Under the pieces are notes generated by a model, which made no database searches, was not told the DNA's origin, and saw nothing but the letters and a program-made list of their open reading frames with translations. From positions 62,001-126,000 of the forward strand of contig NZ_VUNN01000001.1 in assembly GCF_009695635.1 (NCBI RefSeq): DNA of 64,000 bases, given 5' to 3'. Of the stretch, positions 33,444 to 42,607 are shown in pieces (position 1 is the stretch's first letter; each line of letters opens with the position of its first letter). Position numbers and translations under genes: made by a program. This DNA comes from Bullifex porci. Its GTDB lineage: Bacteria > Spirochaetota > Spirochaetia > Sphaerochaetales > Sphaerochaetaceae.

Positions 33444-34703
33444 ATGGCTGAAAAAAAGATTTTTGTATTTGATAGCTTCTCAAATATAAATCCTATATTA
33501 ATAGGATATATGTATATTGATATTGTTAGAGGTAATGAGCTCGTATCCTTTGAATTTGATGAAAATTATCTTGATACAATTATGCCAAAAGTAAAGCTGG
33601 ATCCTGATTTATCATATCGTAGTGGCAGACAATATGCTTATGGAAAAAGGATATTCGGTTTGTTTGCTGATTCTTCTCCAAATATATGGGGAAGAGCATT
33701 ATTAAAGAAAAAAGAGAGAATATTAGCAGACAAAGTCGGGAAAAAACCATCAAAGCTCTTTGAAAGTGATTTTCTTTTAGGTGTATATGATGAAACAAGA
33801 ATGGGTGGGTTAAGGTTTAAAACACACCTTGATGGTCCTTTTATTTCTAGTGATATTGATAATACTATACCACCCTGGACTAGTTTAAGAAAGCTAGAAG
33901 CAAGTGTAAAAGCTTTTGAGAGTGATGATATAGAAAATGATGATAGTTGGTTTGACCAGTTAATTAAACCAGGCTCTTCTCTTGGTGGTGCAAGACCTAA
34001 GGCTAATGTTTCTGATACATCAAACAATCTTTGGATTGCAAAGTTTCCTTCAAGAAATGATTCCTATGATGTAGGTGCGTGGGAAATGGTTGTCCATGAT
34101 TTAGCAAAGATGTGTATGCTAAATGTAGTAGAGGCAAAGCTTGAAAGGTTTTCAAAATTTGGTAGTACATACCTTGTTAGAAGATTTGATAGAGATAAAA
34201 ATAAGAGAATTCATTTTGCTTCTGCTATGACGCTACTTGGAAAAACAGATGGCCAAAGCTCTAGCGATGGAATAAGCTATTTAGATATTGTAGATTTCAT
34301 TAAAGAAAATGGAATAAATCCAAAAAGAGATTTAAGAGAGCTATGGAGAAGGATAGTTTTTAATATGGCTGTCTCAAATACAGATGATCATTTGAGAAAC
34401 CATGGATTTATATATAATAGGCAAGGCTGGTCTCTTTCTCCACTATATGATGTTAATCCTATTCCTTATGGTGATGAGTTGTCATTAAATGTCGATGAAT
34501 ATAATCCAAATATAAGTTTTGAATTAGCGATAGAGGTTTCAAATAAATTTTCAGTTACTAAGGCTGAAGCTACAGAGTATTGTGATGAGGTTTCAAATAT
34601 TATTAATAGTAATTATAAGAATATTGCAAAGTCTTATGGATTATCAAATAGAGAGATTGATGATATGAGTCCTGCATTCTATCTTTGCTCAAAAAAGAAT
34701 TGA
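33444..34703 (+). CDS. hipA: HipA-like serine/threonine kinase toxin
   Basis: 419 residues, full length. HipA N-subdomain (RQYAYGKRIFGLFADSSPNIWGRALL), the G/S-rich loop GSSLGGARPKA with the ATP lysine in NLWIAKFPS, the catalytic NTDDHLRNHGF (~residue 314) and the metal Asp in LSPLYDVNPIP are all present, so it should be active unless bound by HipB. Family toxins phosphorylate tRNA synthetases such as GltX. This hipBA pair lies between selD and ygeW and interrupts the selenium/Mo gene block, which suggests an inserted module. Confidence 0.9.
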   Translation: MAEKKIFVFDSFSNINPILIGYMYIDIVRGNELVSFEFDENYLDTIMPKVKLDPDLSYRSGRQYAYGKRIFGLFADSSPNIWGRALLKKKERILADKVGKKPSKLFESDFLLGVYDETRMGGLRFKTHLDGPFISSDIDNTIPPWTSLRKLEASVKAFESDDIENDDSWFDQLIKPGSSLGGARPKANVSDTSNNLWIAKFPSRNDSYDVGAWEMVVHDLAKMCMLNVVEAKLERFSKFGSTYLVRRFDRDKNKRIHFASAMTLLGKTDGQSSSDGISYLDIVDFIKENGINPKRDLRELWRRIVFNMAVSNTDDHLRNHGFIYNRQGWSLSPLYDVNPIPYGDELSLNVDEYNPNISFELAIEVSNKFSVTKAEATEYCDEVSNIINSNYKNIAKSYGLSNREIDDMSPAFYLCSKKN

Positions 34704-34808
34704 ATAGAATATGCAACAAACTGCAACAATTATACTTGCAATGGGTAATTTCCCATGATAAAGTATATGTATAAAAGAATTTTTCAAATATTAGGAGATT
34801 TTTATCTT

Positions 34809-36011
34809 ATGAAAAAGACTAAGGCTGAGATCTTAAGTATGATCGAGACTCTTAAGGGTCTAAAGACTGAGAATATGTATCTCAATGATTTTTTCCATAC
34901 TTGGAAAGAAACAGATGATGAAATTAATGCTGTTTTTGAAGTTGCAGAAATTCTACGTGCTATGAGAGAGAATAACATCTCTACTAAGGTATTTGATTCT
35001 GGCCTTGGTATTTCTGTTTTCCGTGATAACTCAACAAGAACACGTTTCTCCTTTGCTTCAGCTTGTAACCTCTTAGGTCTTGAAGTACAGGACCTCGATG
35101 AAAAGGTTTCTCAGATTGCACACGGTGAGACAGTTCGTGAGACAGCTAACATGGTTTCCTTCATGGCTGATGTAATTGGTATCAGAGATGATATGTATAT
35201 CGGTAAGGGCCATACATATATGAAGACTGTTTCTGAAGCAGTTCAGGAAGGCTATAACGATGGAGTTCTCGAGCAGAGACCTACACTTGTTAACCTTCAG
35301 TGTGATATCGACCACCCAACACAGTCAATGGCTGATATGCTCCATGTAATTAACTACTTTGGTGGTGTTGAAAACCTCAAGGGTAAGAAGATTGCAATGA
35401 CTTGGGCTTATTCTCCTTCATACGGTAAGCCACTCTCTGTTCCACAGGGTATTATCGGTCTCTTCTCAAGATTCGGTATGGATGTTGTACTTGCTCACCC
35501 AGAAGGCTATGACATCATGGGTGATGTAATTGAAGTTGCAAAGGAAAATGCTGCTAAGTCTGGTGGTTCCTTTAAGATTGCTAATACAATGGAAGAAGCA
35601 TTCAAGGATGCAGATATCGTATATCCAAAGTCATGGGCTCCATATGCAGTAATGGAAGAGAGAACAAAGCTCGTTGGCGAAGGTAAGTTTGATGAGCTTA
35701 AGGACCTTGAAAAGAGATGTCTTGAAAATAATGCTAAGTTTAAGAACTGGACATGTACTGAAGAGCTTATGAAGACAACTAAAGATGGTAAGGCTCTATA
35801 CATGCACTGCTTACCAGCTGATATCTCAGGTCTTTCATGTAAGGAAGGTGAGGTTGATCAGAGTGTATTTGATCGCTATCTCGTACCTCTCTATAAGGAA
35901 GCTAGCTATAAGCCATATATTATCGCAGCTATGATTTTCCTCGCTAAGTTTAAGGATCCAAGTGGAAAGCTAACTCAGCTATTAGATGATGCTAAGCCTA
36001 GAATAAAATAA
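34809..36011 (+). CDS. ygeW: Knotted carbamoyltransferase YgeW
   Basis: 400 residues. Carbamoyl-phosphate site FRDNSTRTRFSF, HPTQSMADM loop and MHCLPADISG near the C-terminus place it in the aspartate/ornithine carbamoyltransferase superfamily; the length and the LGLEVQDLDEKVSQIAHGETVRETANM region are YgeW-like. YgeW is encoded in anaerobic purine/ureide degradation gene sets, often with XdhC, SelD and Mo hydroxylases, which fits this block; exact substrate remains unproven. Start at ATG 34809 (MKKTKAEIL) with AGGAG upstream, rather than 34755. A small ATGGG/CCCAT inverted repeat (34741-34756) lies at a possible promoter. Confidence 0.9.
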   Translation: MKKTKAEILSMIETLKGLKTENMYLNDFFHTWKETDDEINAVFEVAEILRAMRENNISTKVFDSGLGISVFRDNSTRTRFSFASACNLLGLEVQDLDEKVSQIAHGETVRETANMVSFMADVIGIRDDMYIGKGHTYMKTVSEAVQEGYNDGVLEQRPTLVNLQCDIDHPTQSMADMLHVINYFGGVENLKGKKIAMTWAYSPSYGKPLSVPQGIIGLFSRFGMDVVLAHPEGYDIMGDVIEVAKENAAKSGGSFKIANTMEEAFKDADIVYPKSWAPYAVMEERTKLVGEGKFDELKDLEKRCLENNAKFKNWTCTEELMKTTKDGKALYMHCLPADISGLSCKEGEVDQSVFDRYLVPLYKEASYKPYIIAAMIFLAKFKDPSGKLTQLLDDAKPRIK

Positions 36012-36032
36012 ACAATACTCCTTAAAAGTTTT

Positions 36033-36064
36033 ATGGGACTGTTAAATTACTTTAGCAGTCCCAT
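36033..36064. terminator. Bidirectional terminator between ygeW and the ABC binding-protein gene
   Basis: ATGGGACTGTTAAA-TTAC-TTTAGCAGTCCCAT forms a 14-bp stem with one G-T pair, flanked by AT-rich ends on both strands. Confidence 0.75.
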
Positions 36065-36069
36065 TTAAA

Positions 36070-37125
36070 TTATCTTGAAAGCTCCTTAATTTCACTTTCT
36101 GTTAATTCGTGTTTATAGAATAGTGAATAGAATTCTTTAGCTTTTTCGATGTAGTTCTCACTTGCAAACTCTGGATAGAGCTTTGATACTGTGTAATAAA
36201 TACCAATAATTCTATTAACAGCTGGAGGGCCATCAATAAGTGGGAAAAGTACATATGGAACCTTATATACATTACCACTCTTAACAGCTGGTAAATATGA
36301 CCACTCTTTATTATTTACTACTGCATTATAAGCACTTTCTTCGAGTACAAAGATGTTATCGACAGGAAGCTTATATAGCTCCTCTAAGTTAATTTGGTTG
36401 TTTCCGCTAGAAATAGTTGTATCAACAACGTTGTTTCCACCAATAGTTTCTAATACTTCACCATGGAAGTTTCCAATTGGAATTGCGTTTAAGCCATCAT
36501 AACCTATTCCATAGTAGAAGTTCTTCTTACCACTTTGTTCTGCATTTTTAGCAACACTATTTGCATAGCTTACTGCAGCTTCAGCAAACTCAGCTAGTTT
36601 GTTTCCTCTCTCTTGATAGCCTAAAGCCTCCCCAAGTCTTACATAAGTAGATCCAATATCCTGTAGATATGACTCAATAAATATTACTGGAATTCCGATA
36701 TCAGCTTGAAGCTTATCAAGATCCTTGATCATATCTTCAACGTTACCCTTAATCTCTCCAATATCAATAACTACTTGAGGATTAGCTACAATTAAGGCTT
36801 CCTTATTTAAGTTAGCTTTCTTTCCATAGAAGGTTCCTAAAATAGGTAGGGATGCAAATTTCTCACCAAAGAACTCCTTTTCTATTTCAGATGGCTTAGT
36901 TGTAACACCAACAAATAAATTCTGGTCAAAGCTTACTAAGAAGGCACTAGCCATACTTCCTGATGGAGCAACTCTAGTAACTACACTTGGAAGTGTAACC
37001 TCACGTCCAAGATCATCTATAAAGGATACATATTTTATTTCATCTGCTTTCTCCATTTGTCCTTGAGCAAATAGGACGGAAAATGTAGTAAGTAAAATAA
37101 GTAAGATAGTTAGCAGTTTTTTCAT
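36070..37125 (-). CDS. FecB/BtuF-type periplasmic binding protein of a metal/oxyanion ABC importer
   Basis: 351 residues. Signal peptide MKKLLTILLILLTTFSVLFA then QGQMEK, no lipobox. Cluster A-2/class III fold: DDLGREVTLPSVVTRVAPSGS, NKEALIVANPQVVIDIGE, GEVLETIGGNNVVDTTISSGNNQINLEELYKLPVDNIFVLEE. It is the last gene of an operon led by a ModE-like regulator, so molybdate or tungstate (MolABC-like, which uses the same fold) is the likeliest ligand. Iron chelates or cobalamin are alternatives. Confidence 0.85.
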   Translation of the reverse strand: MKKLLTILLILLTTFSVLFAQGQMEKADEIKYVSFIDDLGREVTLPSVVTRVAPSGSMASAFLVSFDQNLFVGVTTKPSEIEKEFFGEKFASLPILGTFYGKKANLNKEALIVANPQVVIDIGEIKGNVEDMIKDLDKLQADIGIPVIFIESYLQDIGSTYVRLGEALGYQERGNKLAEFAEAAVSYANSVAKNAEQSGKKNFYYGIGYDGLNAIPIGNFHGEVLETIGGNNVVDTTISSGNNQINLEELYKLPVDNIFVLEESAYNAVVNNKEWSYLPAVKSGNVYKVPYVLFPLIDGPPAVNRIIGIYYTVSKLYPEFASENYIEKAKEFYSLFYKHELTESEIKELSR

Positions 37126-37129
37126 CTAA

Positions 37130-37774
37130 TTATTCTCCTTTTATAATTTCAAATAACCCAAATGCCTTATTGTTTCTTGCAATAAAACCATTACTTGCTT
37201 TTTCAATTTTTATATTTATATCTCTAGTCTTATAGTTTTCACTTAAAAAGGTAGATAGCTCCTCTTCATCCTTTAATGGCTGGTCAAAGGAGAGACGGTG
37301 TGTAGTGTAAGAGAAGGTAACTCCTCTTTGCTTCAAAAATTCTGCTGTTTCCTTTGATCTCTCAAACTCTGTCTCTAAAGAGCCTGCGTGCTCATTTTGG
37401 ATATAAATTATTCTTTTTTTACAAAGAGAAAATAATTTATTTAAATTATCTTCCTCCCTAAGACGACCAAAAAATACACAAATTATTACATCTACACTTA
37501 TATCAAGGTTAAATGCATCACCTAAGATATAGCTTGCTAAAGGGAATTTATTTTTTGCAAAGCTAATTGCCTTATTATCTGAATCGAGACCTGTAATATT
37601 ATAGCCTTTATCATTAAGACGTGATGTAATGTATCCAAGTCCACACCCAAGCTCGTAAATAGTTTCATCTTTATTTAGATGCTGAGAAATTAAAGAAGCT
37701 AACTCATCATGAAAGCATGACGCTGAAGCTGCAATTTCATAAAGCCTTATTTTATCATCACTCCACCACATCAT
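37130..37774 (-). CDS. SAM-dependent methyltransferase inside the ABC importer operon
   Basis: 214 residues, class I Rossmann fold: ETIYELGCGLGYITSRL (~38-54) binds SAM, GLDSDNKAISFAK follows, and a short ILGDAFNLD acid motif. N-terminus MMWWSDDKIRLYEIAASASCFHDELA looks family-specific. It overlaps the ATPase gene by 4 bases and lies 4 bases from the binding-protein gene, so it is a bona fide operon member. Substrate unknown; a small molecule tied to the imported metal is more likely than a macromolecule, but this is a guess. Confidence 0.8.
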   Translation of the reverse strand: MMWWSDDKIRLYEIAASASCFHDELASLISQHLNKDETIYELGCGLGYITSRLNDKGYNITGLDSDNKAISFAKNKFPLASYILGDAFNLDISVDVIICVFFGRLREEDNLNKLFSLCKKRIIYIQNEHAGSLETEFERSKETAEFLKQRGVTFSYTTHRLSFDQPLKDEEELSTFLSENYKTRDINIKIEKASNGFIARNNKAFGLFEIIKGE

Positions 37775-38535
37775 ACACCTTCCTTTAGCACGATGTATTG
37801 GTTTTTATATCTTTCGATATTCATCTTAGTTTGGTAATACTCTGAAAGTATCTCAGAGCTAAGCTTATCAACACTATCATTAAAGAATACTTTTCCTCTA
37901 TCTAAGATTAAAATGCGGGAAGCAATATTTAGCGCTTCAGTAATATCATGCATAGTAATAAGTGAGATATATCCCTCTTTACTTAACGCTTTTATATGGC
38001 GAATTAATATATCAGCATTCTTTAAATCAAGATTAGAGGTTGGCTCATCAAAGAGCTGTATCCTACTATTTTGAAGTAAAGCACGAGCTGCTGTTGCAAG
38101 CTGTCTTTCACCACCAGATAGAGTAGTGATATCTCTATCTGCTAAGGCAGAGATTCCAAAGCGTTCAAGTGCATCAATTGCCTTTGCATCATCCTTTTCT
38201 TTAGGTGATGAGAGTGTAGATAGTGATGGAGTTATTCCCATTAATACATAGCTTTTAACAGAGTATGACCAAATATTTGATGGGCTTTGTGGAATATATG
38301 ATAATAATTTACTTCTGTCTCTTACTGATAGCTTAGATAAATCCTTATCATCAACAAGAATAGTCCCACTACTTGGTGTTAATAAGCCTAATATATTCTT
38401 TAATAGGGTAGTTTTTCCACTACCATTCTTTCCAAGTAATGCGATGATCTCTCCATCGTTTGCATTAAATGAAATATTATTTAAAACATTATTATCCTTG
38501 TAGCTAAAGGATAGGTCCTTAATAGTTAATGTCAT
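37771..38535 (-). CDS. ABC importer ATP-binding protein (FecE/MolC type)
   Basis: 254 residues. Walker A GKNGSGKTTLL, Q-loop YIPQSP, signature LSGGERQL, Walker B IQLFDEPTSNLD and the switch histidine in TMHDITEAL are all present, so it is competent for hydrolysis. Overlaps the permease and methyltransferase genes by 4 bases each. Confidence 0.92.
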   Translation of the reverse strand: MTLTIKDLSFSYKDNNVLNNISFNANDGEIIALLGKNGSGKTTLLKNILGLLTPSSGTILVDDKDLSKLSVRDRSKLLSYIPQSPSNIWSYSVKSYVLMGITPSLSTLSSPKEKDDAKAIDALERFGISALADRDITTLSGGERQLATAARALLQNSRIQLFDEPTSNLDLKNADILIRHIKALSKEGYISLITMHDITEALNIASRILILDRGKVFFNDSVDKLSSEILSEYYQTKMNIERYKNQYIVLKEGV

Positions 38536-39512
38536 AGCTTCTTAGCCTCCCTTACGATGAGGTATAAGAAGAATGGAGCTCCTATTAAGGATGTAAGAAT
38601 ACCAATTGGAAGCTCAACTGTTGCAATTGATCTTGAGATAGTATCAACAAGAAGAAGGAATGAAGAGCCTAATAGTATTGATGCTGGTACTGTTTTTCTG
38701 TAGTCACACCCTGTAATCATCCTGACTAGGTGAGGGATAACAAGGCCTACATAGCTAATCATTCCACATAGAGAGGTTGCTGTAGCTGTAACTATAGTTG
38801 CTGAGATAATTGAAGCTAATCTAACAGCTTTAGTATTTACACCTAGTGCCTTAGCTTCCTCCTCTCCTTGAGTCATTATATTAAGTGACCATCGTAATAT
38901 AACAATAGGAACTATTGCTATTACTATTAAAATAACTACAGGAAGGATGTCCTCCTTCCTTACTGAGCTAAGAGAGCCCATTAAGAAATATGTTATTTGT
39001 GGTAAGGCTTCCTCTGGGTCTGCAATTAGCTTAATAAAGCTTATTAGTGCAGAAAAGACAGATGAAACCATCATTCCAGATAAAACTAGAGTAAGAGTAG
39101 GATTACCTCTTACTCTAGAGGATATTAAAAGGACGAATGAAACTGCTAAAATGCCAAATAGAAAGCTTACTAATGTAATTTCTAAATAGCTAAGTCCTAA
39201 TAAGATTGCAAGTGCGGCACCAAATCCTGCTCCACTAGTTGAACCTAATAAATCAGGTGAAACCATTGGGTTTTGAAAGATTCCTTGGTAGACAAGACCT
39301 GATAGCGAAATACCAGCTCCCAAGAAGGTTGCTATTATAATTCTTGGTAGGCGTAGATTAAAAATTATAGTTTTTTCCTGTGCTGTAATAGTAAAACCAA
39401 ATAGAGCCTTAAGCAAAGAAATAGGAGAAATACTATATCTTCCAATAGCAAAAGAAATTATTAGAGCAAATATAAATATTAAGGCAAAAATAGCTATATT
39501 ATACTTCTTCAT
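38532..39512 (-). CDS. ABC importer permease, FecCD family
   Basis: 326 residues with about 9-10 membrane helices. FecCD motifs: FNLRLPRIIIATFLGAGISLSGLVYQGIFQNPMVSPDLLGSTSGAGFGA, GVNTKAVRLASI and GMISYVGLVIPHLVRMITG (ATPase contact). Homodimeric permease of the class II importer. Its start overlaps the regulator gene by 14 bases. Confidence 0.92.
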   Translation of the reverse strand: MKKYNIAIFALIFIFALIISFAIGRYSISPISLLKALFGFTITAQEKTIIFNLRLPRIIIATFLGAGISLSGLVYQGIFQNPMVSPDLLGSTSGAGFGAALAILLGLSYLEITLVSFLFGILAVSFVLLISSRVRGNPTLTLVLSGMMVSSVFSALISFIKLIADPEEALPQITYFLMGSLSSVRKEDILPVVILIVIAIVPIVILRWSLNIMTQGEEEAKALGVNTKAVRLASIISATIVTATATSLCGMISYVGLVIPHLVRMITGCDYRKTVPASILLGSSFLLLVDTISRSIATVELPIGILTSLIGAPFFLYLIVREAKKL

Positions 39513-39831
39513 ATAGCTCCTTAAAGTTCTTTTGAATTAGCTCTTGAGTTCTATCTAATAAAATATCGTATTTATTCATGAATATTTTAGCGTGCTCAGT
39601 AATTCTCGCACTTCCACCGCCAATACCACCCGCTTGGCTGATAATTGCATCATGACCTGTTTGCTCTTTATAGTTTTTTATCATCTTACGGGCCTTTGAA
39701 TATGATAAGCCCATAGATTCAGCTGCAGTTAATAAAGATCCCTTTTCCTCTACATATTTTAATAATGTATAGGTACCAGGCCCAAAGAATGCTTTTTCAT
39801 TTTCTATAGTAAGCTTTACTGATAAACGCAT
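39499..39831 (-). CDS. ModE-like winged-helix regulator (N-terminal domain only)
   Basis: 110 residues matching the LysR-type DNA-binding half of ModE: LLKYVEEKGSLLTAAESMGLSYSKARKMIKNYKEQTGHDAIISQAGGIGGGSARIT. The molbindin domains that sense molybdate in E. coli ModE are missing, so it is the short form found in many anaerobes; sensing could need another protein. First gene of the operon, supporting molybdate/tungstate as cargo. Confidence 0.85.
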   Translation of the reverse strand: MRLSVKLTIENEKAFFGPGTYTLLKYVEEKGSLLTAAESMGLSYSKARKMIKNYKEQTGHDAIISQAGGIGGGSARITEHAKIFMNKYDILLDRTQELIQKNFKELYEEV

Positions 39832-39922
39832 ATTACACTCGATTGTTTTTTATAAACTATTCGAATTGTAACATGATGTAAATCAATATGTAAATAAAAA
39901 AATAATGGAAAAGCACTAATAG

Positions 39923-41038
39923 TTAATCGTATTCAGGATCTATTGTGAATTCAAAGGTGTAATCAGGCCACTTCTGATTTAAAGCAGAAAGTATTTCCTT
40001 CTTATATAATCCGTAGTTTGATACCTTAAAATCTACAACTACATCGAAGTGAACTAGATTAGAATCCCAATGGACATGAAATGCATGTAAGGATAGTACA
40101 TGAGGAGTCTTTTCCTTAAGGTAAGTTAAAATTTCACTCTTAAGCTCTCTTACATCCTCTCTATAGTCATTTACAGCAAAGAGACCAAATGTGAAATAGA
40201 TCCCTAGCTCATCCTCAATTTCTTTAGCTGTATCTGTCATAGCATCGAAGATGTTTTCAGCATGAGCTCTAGTTGGAACCTCAACATTACATGTTCCCAT
40301 ACATCTTTCAGGGCCATAGGAGTGTAGCATGATATCATAGCCACCCTTTAGTGGAGGGTGCTTTTTGATAATAGCTCTGATCTTCTCAACTGTTTCTTTA
40401 TCTGGGCGCTCACCCATTAAAGCAGAGTTAGTCTCAAAAAAGGATGATAAGCCTGCATAGAAAATAAATATTGAAACTACAATACCCATTACACCATCAA
40501 TAGGGAAGGAGGTAAACTTTCCTGCTATTAATGAAATAATAGTTAGTGAAGTAACTAATACATCAGAGAGAGCATCCTTACCTGAGGCCTTTAAGGCTTC
40601 ACTATCAACCTTCTTACCTGCTTTAGTATTTAGTATTGATAAGCCAATCTTTGTAAGAACAGAGATAAAAAGGATAATTAGTGCTATTGGAGCAACTGTT
40701 ACTTCAGCTGGATTTTTTAATCTATCGATTGAGCTTAATAAGCAGTTATATCCAGCTACTAAAATAATTACAGATATTATCATTGCTGATAAATACTCTG
40801 TCCTACCATATCCAAGAGGATGCTTTCTAGTAGGCTTCATCTTTCCCATTCTATAACCAAGTAATGTTATAATTGAGGACATTGAATCTGAGAGGTTGTT
40901 GATTGCATCATTTGTAATAGCAACACTCTTAGTTATTGTTCCCGCTACAAATTTTAATACTGAAAATATTAAATTTGCTAGGATGCCGGTAATACCGACA
41001 GTGTTAATAACCTTTTGTCTTGTTGCATCTGTTTTCAT
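39923..41038 (-). CDS. Cation diffusion facilitator (CDF) divalent-metal efflux protein
   Basis: 371 residues. Six membrane helices and a longer than usual cytosolic C-terminal domain (~150 residues). Transport-site residues look like N-N-L-S-D in helix 2 and D-A-L-S-D in helix 5, closer to Mn/Fe-type DxxxD members than to the HxxxD of zinc exporters, so Mn2+ or Fe2+ is a reasonable guess. Exports metal in exchange for protons. Single gene, not overlapping with its neighbours. Confidence 0.87.
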   Translation of the reverse strand: MKTDATRQKVINTVGITGILANLIFSVLKFVAGTITKSVAITNDAINNLSDSMSSIITLLGYRMGKMKPTRKHPLGYGRTEYLSAMIISVIILVAGYNCLLSSIDRLKNPAEVTVAPIALIILFISVLTKIGLSILNTKAGKKVDSEALKASGKDALSDVLVTSLTIISLIAGKFTSFPIDGVMGIVVSIFIFYAGLSSFFETNSALMGERPDKETVEKIRAIIKKHPPLKGGYDIMLHSYGPERCMGTCNVEVPTRAHAENIFDAMTDTAKEIEDELGIYFTFGLFAVNDYREDVRELKSEILTYLKEKTPHVLSLHAFHVHWDSNLVHFDVVVDFKVSNYGLYKKEILSALNQKWPDYTFEFTIDPEYD

Positions 41039-41137
41039 AAACCGAAATATTATTCCACAAGCTATAGCGCGTCAAGTAACAATAATTTATTTTTACATAA
41101 GTAGTTAATTCTAACTAAGTTAAGACGAGACTAACCT

Positions 41138-41166
41138 TTGTCAAAAGATATTGTTTGATATATACT
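41138..41166 (+). promoter_or_regulatory. Sigma-70-type promoter of the malic enzyme gene
   Basis: TTGTCA (41138-41143), 17 bases, TATACT (41161-41166). CTAACC (41131-41136) and GGTTAG (41174-41179) form an inverted repeat around it; the second arm overlaps the ribosome site TAGGAG. Confidence 0.65.
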
Positions 41167-41190
41167 CAAATTTGGTTAGGAGATACCACA

Positions 41191-42462
41191 ATGGACGAAT
41201 TAACAAAGAAAGCGCTAGAGTATCATGAGAGAGCTCCACATGGAAAGCTAAGTGTAGTACCAACAAAGCCATGCATGAGTGCAGAGGATTTATCATATGC
41301 ATATACACCAGGGGTAGCTAAGCCTGTATTAAAGATCGAAGAAAATAGTGATGATGCATATCGCTATACCTCAAAGGGAAATTTAGTAGCTGTAATCTCA
41401 AATGGAACAGCAATACTTGGCCTTGGGGATAGAGGAGCATTAGCTAGTAAGCCTGTAATGGAGGGTAAGGGAGTACTATTTAAGAGATTTGCAGATATAG
41501 ATGTCTTTGATATCGAGGTAGATGAGAAGGACCCTAATAAGTTTATAGAGGTAGTAAGAGCTATTTCTCCAACCTTTGGCGGAATAAATCTTGAGGATAT
41601 TAAGGGACCTGAATGCTTTTATATTGAGGAAGAGCTAATAAAGAGATGTGATATCCCAGTATTCCATGATGACCAGCATGGAACAGCAATAATTGCAAGT
41701 GCTGGATTAATAAATGCAGCTAAGGTAGTTAATAAAGAGCTTAGTAATATGAAGGTAGTAGTAAATGGAGCAGGTGCTGCAGGACTTTCATGTGCTAAGA
41801 TGTTCTTAAGTGTCGGTATTAAGAAGGAAAACCTAATCCTATGTGATAAGGAAGGTGTAATAAGATCTAATTATCCAGGCGGAGTTAGAGATGTATGGAA
41901 GCCTTTTATCAATGATAGTGGAATAGAGACTCTTAGTGATGCAATTAAGGGTGCAGATATGTTTATGGGGCTATCTGCTAAGGGCGTATTAAAGAAAGAA
42001 ATGCTATTAGCAATGGCAAATGACCCAATAGTATTTGCTATGGCTAATCCAGATCCTGAAATTACATATGATGATGCAAAGGCAACACGTGATGATGTAA
42101 TTATAGCAACTGGAAGAAGTGATTATCCAAACCAAATAAATAATGTCTTAGGCTTCCCAGCAATCTTCAGAGGGGCTCTAGATGTAAGAGCAACTAGGAT
42201 AACAGAGAATATGAAGAGAAGTGCAGCCTTTGCACTTGCGGCTCTTGCAAGAGAGGATGTTCCTGAATCTGTATTTAAAGCTTATGGTGGAGAGCATTTT
42301 GCATTTGGTAGAGATTATATAGTTCCAAAGCCATTTGACCCAAGAGTAGTACCAGTAGTAGCAACAGCTGTTGCTGAAGCGGCAATTAAGGATAAGGTTG
42401 CAAGAATCACAATAGATGACTTTGATGAATATAAAAAGAGTCTTGAGAAACGCTTAGGCTAA
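41191..42462 (+). CDS. NAD(P)-dependent malic enzyme
   Basis: Decarboxylates malate to pyruvate (or the reverse). 423 residues, the short bacterial type without phosphotransacetylase domain. SYAYTPGVAKP, the catalytic Lys in VLFKRFADIDVFD, divalent-metal NLEDIKGPECF and FHDDQHGTA, and the cofactor loop VNGAGAAGLSCAKM are present. ATG 41191 has TAGGAG 8 bases upstream and a strong promoter before that; the in-frame 41155 start lies inside the promoter and is rejected. Ends at a strong terminator. Confidence 0.94.
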   Translation: MDELTKKALEYHERAPHGKLSVVPTKPCMSAEDLSYAYTPGVAKPVLKIEENSDDAYRYTSKGNLVAVISNGTAILGLGDRGALASKPVMEGKGVLFKRFADIDVFDIEVDEKDPNKFIEVVRAISPTFGGINLEDIKGPECFYIEEELIKRCDIPVFHDDQHGTAIIASAGLINAAKVVNKELSNMKVVVNGAGAAGLSCAKMFLSVGIKKENLILCDKEGVIRSNYPGGVRDVWKPFINDSGIETLSDAIKGADMFMGLSAKGVLKKEMLLAMANDPIVFAMANPDPEITYDDAKATRDDVIIATGRSDYPNQINNVLGFPAIFRGALDVRATRITENMKRSAAFALAALAREDVPESVFKAYGGEHFAFGRDYIVPKPFDPRVVPVVATAVAEAAIKDKVARITIDDFDEYKKSLEKRLG

Positions 42463-42492
42463 GAGAATTCTTTATAGGCTAATGCTTTAGAA

Positions 42493-42521
42493 AAGAAGGG
42501 GGTTATTTCCCTTCTTTTTTT
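42493..42521 (+). terminator. Rho-independent terminator after malic enzyme
   Basis: AAGAAGGG (42493-42500) pairs with CCCTTCTT (42509-42516), followed by a T-run. Confidence 0.9.
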
Positions 42522-42607
42522 ATCGTATTTATATTCATATTTATTATATAAAATAAAAGATATTAGATTGACGATTTTTAATAAAAGAGTAATATTTCCT
42601 CTTTTGT

